Notes under the pieces: generated by a model | What the model saw: the letters and a program-made list of their open reading frames with translations, nothing else | The model's database searches: none | Told to the model about the DNA's origin: nothing | Assembly (NCBI GenBank): GCA_030145825.1 | Contig: JAIXHM010000002.1 | Span: 1 to 43,673, forward strand | Reading direction: 5' to 3' | From: Flavobacterium sp. | GTDB taxonomy: Bacteria > Bacteroidota > Bacteroidia > Flavobacteriales > Flavobacteriaceae | DNA: 43,673 nucleotides | Made by a program: the position numbers and the translations under genes | Shown here: positions 18,171 to 27,103 of the stretch, one piece after another | Position numbering within the stretch: the first letter of the stretch is position 1 | How the letters are laid out: the number at the start of each line of letters is the position of its first letter

Positions 18171-20192
18171 ATGGTTTTTTTAGAAAATTTTAACACAAAA
18201 TATCAAACTACACCGTTTTCGTTAATTAAGTTGTCAGATTATAAAGACAATTTTAAAGCGTGTATTTCCAAGGCAAAAAATGAAATAGATGCAATAATCC
18301 AAAATTCGGAAGAACCTACTTTCGAAAATGTTATTGCTGCAATAGACTTTGCTGGTCAAGAATTAGATCGTTTATCAAGTACTTTTTTTAATTTAAATTC
18401 GGCAGAAACTAGCGATGAAATGCAAAAAATTGCACAAGAAGTTTCGCCATGGTTAACTGAATTCAGTAACGACATTACACTTAACGAAGATTTGTTCCAA
18501 AAAATAAAAATTGTCTACGATAAAAAAGACAATTTAAATTTAACAACGGAACAACAAACACTATTAGATAAAAAATATAAAGGTTTTGTTCGTAACGGTG
18601 CTTTATTAAATGAAGAACAAAAGAAAAAACTTCGCGAAATTGATACACAACTAGCCAAATTAAAACTAACTTTTGGCGAAAATGTTTTGGCAGAGACCAA
18701 TAATTATCAACTTCATATTACCAATGAATCCGATTTAAAAGGTTTGCCTGAAGGCGCTAAAGAAGCGGCAGCTGAATTAGCCAAAAGCAAAAATTTACAA
18801 GGTTGGGTTTTCACTTTAGATATCCCAAGTTATTTGCCATTTGTTACTTATGTTGATAATCGTGAATTGAGAAAAGAAATTTCTATCGCTTATGGTAAAA
18901 AGGCTTTTCAAAATAATGAATTCGATAATCAACAAAACATTAAAGATATCGTTCGTTTACGTCATGAGCGTGCCAATTTATTAGGATATCAATCGCATGC
19001 CGATTTTGTTTTAGAAGAAAGAATGGCAAAAAATCCAGAAAAAGTAAAATCGTTTTTGAATGATTTATTAGAAAAAGCAAAACCAGCTGCAGAAAGAGAA
19101 TTTGCCGAACTTACAGCTTTCGCTAAAGAATTAGATGGAATTGATCATCTAGAAAAATGGGATAGCGCTTACTATTCTGAAAAATTAAAGCAAAAGAAAT
19201 TCAATTTAGATGATGAAAAGTTAAAACCCTATTTCAAATTAGAAAACGTTTTAAATGGCGCTTTCACTATTGCTGAAAAATTATATGGCATTACCTTCAA
19301 GGAGGTTTTTGATATCGATAAATATCACGAAGATGTAAAAACCTATGAAGTATTAGATTTTGATGGTAATTTAGTTGCCGTTTTTTATGCCGATTTCTTC
19401 CCTAGAAAAGGTAAACGAAATGGCGCTTGGATGACTTCATTTAAATCACAATATATTAAAGACGGAATCAATGAGCGTCCACACATTTCAAATGTTTGCA
19501 ATTTTACACCACCTACAAAAACAAAACCTTCACTCCTAACCTTTAACGAAGTAACTACTTTGTTTCACGAATTTGGACACGGTTTACACGGCATGTTAGC
19601 TAATACAACATATCCAAGTTTATCGGGAACTTCTGTATTTTGGGACTTTGTAGAATTACCAAGTCAGGTTATGGAAAACTGGTGCTACCAACCCGAAGCA
19701 TTAGCTTTATTTGCGAAACATTATGAAACAGGCGAAATTATTCCACAAGAATATGTAGATAAAATTAAAGAAAGTGCCAACTTTTTGGAAGGATTAGCAA
19801 CGGTTCGCCAATTGAGCTTTGGATTATTAGACATGGCGTATCATGGAAAAGCACAAACAATTGACGATGTAAAAGCATTTGAATTGGCTGCTTTTGAAAG
19901 CACAAAATTATATCCAGATGTTGCCGAAAATTGCATGAGTACTTCGTTCTCGCACATTTTTCAAGGTGGTTATTCTTCTGGATATTACAGCTATAAATGG
20001 GCTGAAGTTTTAGACGCTGATGCTTTTGCTTATTTTGAAGAAAAAGGAATTTTCAACAAAGAAGTAGCTACGAAATTTAAAGAATATGTACTTTCAAAAG
20101 GAGGAACCGAACATCCAATGGAATTGTATAAAAAATTCCGTGGCCACGAACCTACACCAGAGGCTTTACTGAAAAGAGCAGGATTGATATAG
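18171..20192 (+). CDS. M3 family metallopeptidase (peptidyl-dipeptidase Dcp-like)
   Basis: The 673-residue protein has the zinc motif VTTLFHEFGHGLHGML (HExxH), with the downstream glutamate in SGTSVFWDFVELPSQVMENW. Those residues and the length (about 680 in E. coli Dcp and oligopeptidase A) place it in family M3A. The SGTSVxxDFVELPSQ stretch is closer to Dcp. No signal peptide is seen at the start MVFLENFNTKYQ, so it is probably cytoplasmic and degrades short peptides. No clear promoter was found in the 151-base upstream gap, which contains the palindrome TTTATCGATAAA at 18146-18157. A good terminator follows. Confidence 0.93.
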   Translation: MVFLENFNTKYQTTPFSLIKLSDYKDNFKACISKAKNEIDAIIQNSEEPTFENVIAAIDFAGQELDRLSSTFFNLNSAETSDEMQKIAQEVSPWLTEFSNDITLNEDLFQKIKIVYDKKDNLNLTTEQQTLLDKKYKGFVRNGALLNEEQKKKLREIDTQLAKLKLTFGENVLAETNNYQLHITNESDLKGLPEGAKEAAAELAKSKNLQGWVFTLDIPSYLPFVTYVDNRELRKEISIAYGKKAFQNNEFDNQQNIKDIVRLRHERANLLGYQSHADFVLEERMAKNPEKVKSFLNDLLEKAKPAAEREFAELTAFAKELDGIDHLEKWDSAYYSEKLKQKKFNLDDEKLKPYFKLENVLNGAFTIAEKLYGITFKEVFDIDKYHEDVKTYEVLDFDGNLVAVFYADFFPRKGKRNGAWMTSFKSQYIKDGINERPHISNVCNFTPPTKTKPSLLTFNEVTTLFHEFGHGLHGMLANTTYPSLSGTSVFWDFVELPSQVMENWCYQPEALALFAKHYETGEIIPQEYVDKIKESANFLEGLATVRQLSFGLLDMAYHGKAQTIDDVKAFELAAFESTKLYPDVAENCMSTSFSHIFQGGYSSGYYSYKWAEVLDADAFAYFEEKGIFNKEVATKFKEYVLSKGGTEHPMELYKKFRGHEPTPEALLKRAGLI

Positions 20193-20197
20193 TTAAA

Positions 20198-20223
20198 GTC
20201 ATTGCAAACAAAGTGAAGCAATC
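20198..20223 (+). repeat. Flavobacterial dispersed repeat half-unit
   Basis: The sequence begins GTCATTGCAAACAAAGTG and ends AAGCAATC. It resembles the short GTCATTGCGA...AAGCAATC repeats scattered through flavobacterial genomes and follows the same pattern as the copies at 26495 and 38838. Only one arm is present. Confidence 0.55.
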
Positions 20224-20236
20224 TTCTATACATTTA

Positions 20237-20270
20237 AAAACCGAAGCAAAATTACTTCGGTTTTATTTTT
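20237..20270 (+). terminator. Terminator after the M3 peptidase gene
   Basis: AAAACCGAAG and CTTCGGTTTT form a 10-bp stem with an 8-base loop, followed by ATTTTT. Confidence 0.85.
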
Positions 20271-20374
20271 AATATATGATTTAAATCATTGGAAATTAAA
20301 TTGTTCGAAATTAACTTTAATATAGAATTAGACAGGTTTAGTTCTTTGTTATTAACATTTAATTTTCCAACACA

Positions 20375-21400
20375 ATGAAAACAAATTTTTTATCAGTTTT
20401 AGTATTATTAATTACTTTTTTTGGATTTTCTCAACAAAAAGTAGCATTAGAAAGTAATGGAACTACAACCATTTTTGATGGTTCGAATCCATTTTTAGAC
20501 GCATACAACGCTGCTGTTGATGGTGACATTATTTATTTACCAGGAGCATCAATGACAGGCTTTGCGATTGATAAAGGAGTTACAATAATTGGAGCAGGAC
20601 ATTATCCAAATGCAACATTAGCAACTAATCAAACAGTTATAAATGGAAACATTACAATAAATGAAAATGCAGACGGGTTACATTTAGAAGGTATACAATT
20701 TACTGGAAGCATTACCTTTGGAAACAACGCACAAGTAGATGATGTAACCATAAAAAGATGTAGAGTTGTTAGCATTAATTATGCAGGAAATGCAACACCT
20801 ATAACTCCTTGTTTAAATAATTTAATTGCTGAAACAATCATTACTGGCGATTTAACAATGACCAATTTAACTTCTTCAATGATAAGTAACAATATTATTC
20901 AAGGAAAATTAATAAATGGTTCAAACAATGGAATTACAAATAATATCTTAATGTATTCGGGATATTCAAGCTATACAAATCATTATGTATTTAACAATCA
21001 AGACAATTGTTTCATTTCGAATAATATTGTTTTTAGACCTTACGTAAATGAAGTGCATACAGGTTGTGAAATGAGTACATTTAGCAACAACATTTTTGCA
21101 GTTGCTCCTTTAGCTGGAAGTAATACATTTATAGATAATTATTTTAGTGTTCCTATTACTGGACTTTTTGTAAACCAAACGGGTGCAACTTTCGATTACA
21201 CTCACGATTATCAATTAGCAAGTTCTGGAATTTATTTAGGAACTGATGGCAATGATGTAGGAATTTATGGAGGAGTCTTCTCTTACAAAACTGAATCTAT
21301 TCCTCATAATCCACACATCGTTTCTAAATCAGTTGCAACACAAACTAATGCTGCTGGAGAACTACCCGTTCAAATTACTGTTGAAGCTCAAAATAATTAA
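20375..21400 (+). CDS. Secreted parallel beta-helix-like protein
   Basis: The 341-residue protein has a Sec signal peptide (MKTNFLSVLVLLITFFGFSQ). A pectate-lyase-like opening follows, in which FLDAYNAAVDGDIIYLPGAS is typical of proteins that list items along a helix. Repeats rich in Asn, Ile and Gly come next (GITNNILMYSG, NCFISNNIVFRP, STFSNNIFAVAP), the stacking pattern of a right-handed beta-helix. No type IX sorting domain is visible at the C-terminus (PVQITVEAQNN). The next gene starts 2 bases after the stop, so the two are coupled. A surface or adhesin-like role is a guess; no catalytic residues are recognised. Confidence 0.78.
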   Translation: MKTNFLSVLVLLITFFGFSQQKVALESNGTTTIFDGSNPFLDAYNAAVDGDIIYLPGASMTGFAIDKGVTIIGAGHYPNATLATNQTVINGNITINENADGLHLEGIQFTGSITFGNNAQVDDVTIKRCRVVSINYAGNATPITPCLNNLIAETIITGDLTMTNLTSSMISNNIIQGKLINGSNNGITNNILMYSGYSSYTNHYVFNNQDNCFISNNIVFRPYVNEVHTGCEMSTFSNNIFAVAPLAGSNTFIDNYFSVPITGLFVNQTGATFDYTHDYQLASSGIYLGTDGNDVGIYGGVFSYKTESIPHNPHIVSKSVATQTNAAGELPVQITVEAQNN

Positions 21401-21402
21401 TC

Positions 21403-22614
21403 ATGAAAATAGTGTTAACTTTTGTTGGGATTCTATTTTCATTAGGATTATATTCTCAAAATATCATTACTGAATTTCAGTATTGGTTTGATGATGATTA
21501 TTCAAATAAAATAGTAATTCCTACAGGAAATGTGGCAACTTTTAGTGTTAATGAAAATATTGACACAAGCCATTTAGGCTATGGCCTACATACAATTAAT
21601 GCAGTTGCTATTGACAACAATGGAAAAATGAGTTCAATTATTAGTGATTTTTTCTACAAAACACCAATCAATTATTCCATTTTAAATCCAAAAATAGTTG
21701 AATTTGAATATTGGTTTGATGATGATTATGTCAATAAAATTTTAGCACCAGCTAGCAACATGTCGTCTTTTTCTATCAATACAAATGAAGATGTTAGTAG
21801 TCTTTCTGATGGTTTACACGTAATTAATATTCGTTTCAAAGATGAAGAAAATAATTGGAGTAGTATAGCTAGTGACTTTTTTTATAAAATACCTACAAAT
21901 AATTTAATCACAAATCCTAAAATAGTTGAGTTTGAGTATTGGTTCGATAATGATTATTTAAACAAAATTGTTTCCGCTGCGAATGATCAGGTCGTATTTT
22001 CTATAAATACTAATGAAGATGTAAATAGTCTTTTAGTTGGTTTACATACTGCAAATATTAGGTTTAAAGATGAAGAAGGAAATTGGAGTTCAATCTTAAG
22101 TTCTTTTTTCTATAAAACTCCTAATAATTCAATTGTTTTAAAAGATATTGTTACTTATGAATACTGGTTTAATGATGATTATGCTAATGTTACCAATTTA
22201 GCTATTGGTCCAAACCAAATAGAAAATTTAGACACTTTTGTTGTTCCAGAAAATGTAGGTTTAGGAATTGGTAATCATTATTTCAATATTCGTTTTCAAG
22301 ACACCGAAGGAGAATGGAGCGCAATTCTCTCAGAACCATTTGAAATTGTCACACTAGAAACACCAACGAATAGTACAATTAAAAATTTAAATGTCTATCC
22401 TAATCCAACAAATGGAAATTTAAATTTAGATTTTGGTAAAATGTATTCTGAAATTAGTATTAACTGTTATGATTTTAATGGCAGAAAAGTATTTCAAACT
22501 AAAAAAGAAAACAGCATTAATACACAAATTCAATTAAATTTACCCAGTGGATTTTACATTTTAACCATTGAAGCCGATGATGAAATAGCTTCAAGAAAAA
22601 TAATTATTAGATAG
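21403..22614 (+). CDS. Secreted protein with four 76-residue repeats and a type IX sorting domain
   Basis: The 403-residue protein has a signal peptide (MKIVLTFVGILFSLGLYSQ) and four tandem repeats starting at residues 24, 100, 176 and 252, each exactly 76 residues after the last. Each opens with a motif of the type EFEYWFDDDYxNK and carries GLHxxNIRFKDEEGNWSSI about 37-56 residues further on. Residues 325-403 form a type-A T9SS C-terminal domain (LNVYPNPTNGNLNLDF through to EIASRKIIIR), so it should cross the outer membrane by type IX secretion and be anchored or released at the surface. It directly follows the beta-helix gene. The repeat fold is probably beta-sandwich; its ligand is unknown. 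Confidence 0.88.
   Translation: MKIVLTFVGILFSLGLYSQNIITEFQYWFDDDYSNKIVIPTGNVATFSVNENIDTSHLGYGLHTINAVAIDNNGKMSSIISDFFYKTPINYSILNPKIVEFEYWFDDDYVNKILAPASNMSSFSINTNEDVSSLSDGLHVINIRFKDEENNWSSIASDFFYKIPTNNLITNPKIVEFEYWFDNDYLNKIVSAANDQVVFSINTNEDVNSLLVGLHTANIRFKDEEGNWSSILSSFFYKTPNNSIVLKDIVTYEYWFNDDYANVTNLAIGPNQIENLDTFVVPENVGLGIGNHYFNIRFQDTEGEWSAILSEPFEIVTLETPTNSTIKNLNVYPNPTNGNLNLDFGKMYSEISINCYDFNGRKVFQTKKENSINTQIQLNLPSGFYILTIEADDEIASRKIIIR
21472..22383 (+). repeat. Four tandem 228-bp coding repeats
   Basis: Repeat starts are at 21472, 21700, 21928 and 22156, with a constant 228-bp step. Units 2 and 3 are the most alike (both follow NPKIV); unit 4 is the most divergent. The period is exact, but similarity is clearer in protein than in DNA, so the duplications are not very recent. 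Confidence 0.85.
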
Positions 22615-22618
22615 TAAT

Positions 22619-22649
22619 AAAAAACCGAAGAATTAAACTTCGGTTTTTT
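22619..22649. terminator. Bidirectional terminator
   Basis: AAAAAACCGAAG, a 7-base loop and CTTCGGTTTTTT form a 12-bp stem between the convergent repeat-protein and UbiA-like genes. Confidence 0.85.
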
Positions 22650-22651
22650 AT

Positions 22652-23458
22652 TTAAATCAATAACAACAACCATACAATTGGCAATGCTTCAACCCAAAAA
22701 GATGTATAATATTTGTTTCTTTTTTTTGATGTAAAATAAGTAAAAACTCCAAGTATTAAAGTAAAGACTAAATTTATTAAAAAAACTTTTAATGTAAAAT
22801 CTGGTTTCAAAAAGTCTAATAAAATAAAAACAACAAGTAAGAGATAGGCTAAAATTTTAGTCTTCTTCTCTCCTAGTTGTTGAGGAATCGTTTTTAAATA
22901 CAAACCATCAAACTGTAAGTCAACAATTTCAAAAATTAGCATTAACACGAAGACTAAAATAAACCGTTGTAAACTTTTTAAAACTACAAGAATATCAATT
23001 GGATAATGTGCATTTATAACTGGAAGCCAAACGGTTACTGCAACCCAAGCTACTGCAACCAAATATATTTTAATTCCGCTCCAATTTCTCATGTTTGATT
23101 TATTTGGAATGAAGGGAATCGTATATAAAACTGTTAAAAACAAAGCTCCTATTCCTAATAGTTTTGTTATGGTTTCAAGTTGCCAAAAATAATAGAGCGT
23201 AATCCAGAAACAAATAAAACTCAATCCAATTATAGCTTTAAATCGTTTGGAAAGCGCTACTCTTCTCACTCGAACTAATTCGTCATATTTTATAAAATTA
23301 TACCCTACAATAGTACCGTAGAAACCAAAATAAGCTACGGGTTCATCATATGCCAAATTTAATTTTAAAAATGTAATTCGAATAAGTGCATAAACAGCAA
23401 AAGCAACATGTAAACTGCTTTCAATGTAAAAGTCGAGAAGTTTATAGAAGTACTTCAT
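22652..23458 (-). CDS. UbiA-superfamily-like membrane protein
   Basis: The 268-residue protein is very hydrophobic, with about eight predicted membrane helices. Two polar loops resemble UbiA prenyltransferase motifs: a first site YNFIKYDELVRVRR and a second site EIVDLQFDGLYLKTIPQQLG followed by EKKT. These fit the Asp-rich binding loops only loosely; the first motif has one Asp instead of two. The prenyl acceptor is unknown and activity is uncertain. It stands alone between a terminator and the divergent gcvP. Its -7 box ends only 4 bases before the start codon, so the mRNA may be nearly leaderless. Confidence 0.65.
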   Translation of the reverse strand: MKYFYKLLDFYIESSLHVAFAVYALIRITFLKLNLAYDEPVAYFGFYGTIVGYNFIKYDELVRVRRVALSKRFKAIIGLSFICFWITLYYFWQLETITKLLGIGALFLTVLYTIPFIPNKSNMRNWSGIKIYLVAVAWVAVTVWLPVINAHYPIDILVVLKSLQRFILVFVLMLIFEIVDLQFDGLYLKTIPQQLGEKKTKILAYLLLVVFILLDFLKPDFTLKVFLINLVFTLILGVFTYFTSKKRNKYYTSFWVEALPIVWLLLLI

Positions 23459-23462
23459 TAAG

Positions 23463-23470
23463 CAAAAATA
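23463..23470 (-). promoter_or_regulatory. -7 box very close to the UbiA-like start codon
   Basis: TATTTTTG on the minus strand matches TAnnTTTG, with a TTG 16 bases further upstream (plus 23487-23489). It ends 4 bases before the ATG, against about 20 bases at several other genes here. Confidence 0.4.
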
Positions 23471-23555
23471 ACGAATGTGTTAATAACAAGCCTATTTTGT
23501 TCAAAAAATAACAAAAATTAGAACTTTAAAAAGAAATTATTACAAGATTAATAAT

Positions 23556-23563
23556 TACATTTG
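23556..23563 (+). promoter_or_regulatory. -7 promoter box for gcvP
   Basis: TACATTTG matches the Bacteroidetes consensus, 45 bases before the gcvP ATG. No glycine-riboswitch-like structure is recognisable in the short leader. Confidence 0.5.
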
Positions 23564-23608
23564 CGTACCATAAAAACAACACAAACATTAGACCCTATTT
23601 ATTTGTAA

Positions 23609-26452
23609 ATGAGAACAGATGCTTTTGCTTTAAGACACATTGGGCCAAGAGAAACTGACCTAGAACACATGTTCAAAACAATTGGTGTATCTAACATGGA
23701 CCAATTACTTTACGAAACTTTTCCAGACGGAATTCGTTTAAAAAAAGATTTAACACTTGCTCCTGCCATGACCGAATATGAGTACGCAACTCACATCATG
23801 GAATTAGGTAAAAAAAATAAGGTATTTAAATCATACATCGGATTAGGATATCATCCAACAATAGTTCCTGCTCCTATCCAAAGAAACATCTTTGAAAATC
23901 CAGGTTGGTACACTGCTTACACGCCTTACCAAGCTGAAATTGCTCAAGGTCGTTTAGAAGCTATTTTAAATTTCCAAACTATGGTTATTGAATTAACGGG
24001 AATGGAAATTGCTAACGCTTCTTTATTAGACGAAGGTACAGCTGCCGCTGAAGCAATGGCTTTATTATTTGACGTTAGAACAAGAGATCAAAAGAAAAAT
24101 AATGTAAATAAATTTTTCGTTTCTGAAGAAATATTACCACAAACTTTATCGGTTTTACAAACACGTTCAACTCCAATAGGAATAGAATTAGTTGTAGGCA
24201 ACCATGAAGATTTCGATTTTTCAAACGATTTTTTTGGAGCTATCCTACAATATCCTGGAAAATACGGACAAGTAAATGATTACAGTGCTTTTATAGCTAA
24301 AGCTACTGAGAACGAAATTAAAGTGGCAGTTGCAGCTGATATTTTATCATTAGCTACTTTAACTCCTCCAGGTGAAATAGGTGCTTCTGTAGTGGTAGGT
24401 ACAACACAACGTTTTGGTATCCCAATGGGTTATGGTGGACCACACGCAGCTTATTTCGCTACTAAAGAAGAATACAAACGTTCAATGCCAGGTCGTATCA
24501 TCGGTGTTTCAATCGATGCTAACGGAAATCGCGCATTACGTATGGCGTTAGGTACTCGTGAGCAACACATCAAGCGTGAAAAAGCAACTTCAAACATCTG
24601 TACTGCTCAAGTATTATTAGCGGTTATGGCTGGTATGTATGCGGTTTACCACGGACCAAAAGGATTACAATACATCGCAAATAAAGTACATGCTTCAGCT
24701 GTAACAACTTCAGATGCTTTAAATAAATTAGGTATTTACCAAACGAATTCAGCTTTCTTCGATACAATTTTAGTAAAAGCTGACGCTCAAAAAGTAAAAG
24801 CTGTTGCTGAAAGAAATGAAGTTAACTTCTTTTATGTAGATGCAGAAACTATTTCGATCTCATTCAACGAAACAACTTCTATCAACGATATCAACCAAAT
24901 CATCGCGATTTTTGCTGAAGCTACAGGTAAAGAAGCTCTCACAGTTACTGAATTATCAACTGCTAGCCAATTACCCGCTTCTTTAGAGAGAACGTCGTCT
25001 TTCTTAACCCACGATGTATTCAACAACCATCACTCTGAAAGTCAGTTGATGCGTTATATTAAAAAATTAGAGCGTAAAGATTTATCATTGAACCATTCAA
25101 TGATTTCTTTAGGTTCTTGTACTATGAAGTTAAATGCTGCTTCTGAAATGTTGCCATTATCAATGCCATATTGGAATAGCATTCATCCATTTGCTCCAAT
25201 TGAACAAGCAGAAGGTTATATCACAATGCTTAAAAAATTAGAAGAGCAATTAAACGTAATCACAGGATTTGCTGGTACAACGTTACAACCAAACTCAGGA
25301 GCTCAAGGAGAATACGCTGGTTTAATGACTATCCGTGCTTACCATATGTCACGCGGAGAAGGCCATAGAAATGTATGTTTAATTCCATCATCAGCACACG
25401 GAACAAACCCTGCTTCCGCTGCAATGGCTGGAATGAAAATTATCGTTACCAAAACAACTCCAGAAGGAAACATTGATGTTGAAGATTTAAGAGCAAAAGC
25501 TATCGAACACAAAGATGATTTATCTTGTTTAATGGTAACTTATCCTTCAACTCACGGAGTTTACGAATCTTCAATTATCGAAATTACTCAATTAATCCAC
25601 GATAATGGCGGATTAGTTTATATGGATGGTGCAAATATGAATGCTCAGGTAGGTTTAACAAACCCTGCAACAATTGGCGCTGATGTTTGTCACTTAAACT
25701 TACACAAGACTTTCGCTATCCCTCATGGTGGTGGTGGACCAGGAGTTGGACCGATTTGTGTAAACGAAAAATTAGTTCCATTCCTACCTTCTAACCCAAT
25801 ACTTAAAGTTGGCGGAGAAAAAGCTATTACTGCTATTTCATCGGCTCCTTACGGGTCAGCATTGGTATGTTTAATCTCTTACGGATACATCACTATGATG
25901 GGAGCTGAAGGATTAAGAAATGCAACTGAATTTGCTATTTTAAATGCAAACTACATGAAAGCTCGTTTATCTGAACATTATCCTGTTTTATATTCAGGAG
26001 AAATGGGAAGAGCTGCTCACGAAATGATTTTAGATTGTCGTGCATTTAAAGAAAAAGGAATTGAAGTGGGTGATATTGCAAAACGTTTAATGGACTACGG
26101 TTTCCATGCACCAACAGTATCTTTCCCTGTTGCTGGAACTTTAATGGTTGAACCAACGGAGTCTGAAGATTTAGCTGAATTAGATCGTTTTTGTGACGCT
26201 ATGATTTCGATTAGAAAAGAAATTGAGGAAAGTACTAAAGATGAAGCTAATAATGTATTAAAAAATGCTCCTCATACATTAGCAATGTTAACAGCTAATA
26301 CTTGGGAATTCCCTTATTCTAGAGAAAAGGCAGCTTACCCATTAGACTATATTGCTGAGAATAAATTTTGGCCTTCTGTACGCAGAGTAGATGATGCTTA
26401 CGGAGACAGAAACTTAGTTTGTTCTTGTGCTCCAATTGAAGCGTATATGTAA
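23609..26452 (+). CDS. gcvP: Glycine dehydrogenase (decarboxylating), P-protein
   Basis: The 947-residue protein is the full-length single-chain P-protein of the glycine cleavage system. It decarboxylates glycine through pyridoxal phosphate and passes the aminomethyl group to the GcvH lipoyl arm. It begins [16 protein letters not shown]. The N-terminal half contains [20 protein letters not shown], and the PLP lysine lies in [20 protein letters not shown] in the C-terminal half. The length and both halves are as expected for the alpha-beta fused form. A palindromic repeat and a truncated haemoglobin gene follow on the same strand. Confidence 0.98.
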   Translation: MRTDAFALRHIGPRETDLEHMFKTIGVSNMDQLLYETFPDGIRLKKDLTLAPAMTEYEYATHIMELGKKNKVFKSYIGLGYHPTIVPAPIQRNIFENPGWYTAYTPYQAEIAQGRLEAILNFQTMVIELTGMEIANASLLDEGTAAAEAMALLFDVRTRDQKKNNVNKFFVSEEILPQTLSVLQTRSTPIGIELVVGNHEDFDFSNDFFGAILQYPGKYGQVNDYSAFIAKATENEIKVAVAADILSLATLTPPGEIGASVVVGTTQRFGIPMGYGGPHAAYFATKEEYKRSMPGRIIGVSIDANGNRALRMALGTREQHIKREKATSNICTAQVLLAVMAGMYAVYHGPKGLQYIANKVHASAVTTSDALNKLGIYQTNSAFFDTILVKADAQKVKAVAERNEVNFFYVDAETISISFNETTSINDINQIIAIFAEATGKEALTVTELSTASQLPASLERTSSFLTHDVFNNHHSESQLMRYIKKLERKDLSLNHSMISLGSCTMKLNAASEMLPLSMPYWNSIHPFAPIEQAEGYITMLKKLEEQLNVITGFAGTTLQPNSGAQGEYAGLMTIRAYHMSRGEGHRNVCLIPSSAHGTNPASAAMAGMKIIVTKTTPEGNIDVEDLRAKAIEHKDDLSCLMVTYPSTHGVYESSIIEITQLIHDNGGLVYMDGANMNAQVGLTNPATIGADVCHLNLHKTFAIPHGGGGPGVGPICVNEKLVPFLPSNPILKVGGEKAITAISSAPYGSALVCLISYGYITMMGAEGLRNATEFAILNANYMKARLSEHYPVLYSGEMGRAAHEMILDCRAFKEKGIEVGDIAKRLMDYGFHAPTVSFPVAGTLMVEPTESEDLAELDRFCDAMISIRKEIEESTKDEANNVLKNAPHTLAMLTANTWEFPYSREKAAYPLDYIAENKFWPSVRRVDDAYGDRNLVCSCAPIEAYM

Positions 26453-26494
26453 TTCAGTAGTTAGTCACTAGTAATTAGTGATCAGTATAATATT

Positions 26495-26578
26495 AATTGT
26501 CATTTCGAACAAAGTGAGAAATCCCATAAAAATAATGCGATTTTTCAACCGAGTAAATTCGGTTTCGAAATGACAATT
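26495..26578. repeat. Palindromic dispersed repeat able to fold as a three-way junction
   Basis: The outer arms AATTGTCATTTCGAA (26495-26509) and TTCGAAATGACAATT (26564-26578) are a perfect 15-bp inverted repeat. Inside are two further hairpins: TGAGAAATC with GATTTTTCA (one G-U pair) and CCGA with TCGG. The unit lies between gcvP and the haemoglobin gene. The GTCATTTCGA...GAGAAATC theme resembles short repeats common in flavobacterial intergenic regions. A smaller inverted repeat, TCACTA/TAGTGA, sits at 26465-26481. A downstream TTTTCTTTTT could make the unit a terminator. Confidence 0.75.
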
Positions 26579-26598
26579 TTCTTTTTAAGAGATTTAAA

Positions 26599-26970
26599 AT
26601 GAAAGACATTCAAACCAGAGAAGATATAATTTTAGTGATGCGAAAGTTTTACGATAAACTTTTAGCGGATGATTCAATTAACTTTTTCTTCACGAAAGTG
26701 ACTTTAGTTGACCAACATTTAGAAGAACATTTTGATACTTTAGCTACATTTTGGGAACAAGCCTTATTTTTAAAAGGTGGTTACAAAAACAATATGTTTC
26801 AAAAACATTTAGATGTTCATCAAAAATCTCCATTTAATCAGGAACACTACCAAACTTGGTTACAACATTTACATACAACAATTGACGAAAATTTTGAAGG
26901 CAATAATGCCGAACAAATGAAAACTATGTCGCAAAGTATGGCAACTATAATGCAGATTAAATTCAATTAA
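26599..26970 (+). CDS. Group III truncated haemoglobin
   Basis: The 123-residue protein has the 2-on-2 globin pattern: RKFYDKLLADD with the Phe-Tyr pair expected at B9/B10, then FWEQALFLKGGYKNN, and the proximal histidine at about residue 70 in MFQKHLDVHQKS. NQEHYQTWLQHL follows, as in group III proteins. It binds haem and probably handles oxygen or nitric oxide in the cytoplasm. It lies 146 bases after gcvP on the same strand, with the palindromic repeat between, and has no clear promoter of its own. Confidence 0.88.
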   Translation: MKDIQTREDIILVMRKFYDKLLADDSINFFFTKVTLVDQHLEEHFDTLATFWEQALFLKGGYKNNMFQKHLDVHQKSPFNQEHYQTWLQHLHTTIDENFEGNNAEQMKTMSQSMATIMQIKFN

Positions 26971-27046
26971 ATTAGATTAATTTTAGATTTTTATTTTTTT
27001 TAAGCTATTTTTATATAATATTCATAAAAATCACAAAAACCAACAC

Positions 27047-27090
27047 GTTACTCAAGTATTAACAAACAATATTTAGTAAATTCGAGTAAC
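27047..27090. promoter_or_regulatory. Inverted repeat and weak promoter before the KAS III-like gene
   Basis: GTTACTC (27047-27053) and GAGTAAC (27084-27090) are perfect 7-bp arms 30 bases apart. TAAATTCG at 27077-27084 is a one-mismatch -7 box, 19 bases before the ATG. An operator function is only suggested by position. Confidence 0.3.
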
Positions 27091-27103
27091 CAAAAATATA
27101 AAT

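Noticed and set aside
23459..23608. Glycine riboswitch before gcvP
   Set aside because: The leader after the -7 box is only about 40 bases and shows no aptamer-like structure.
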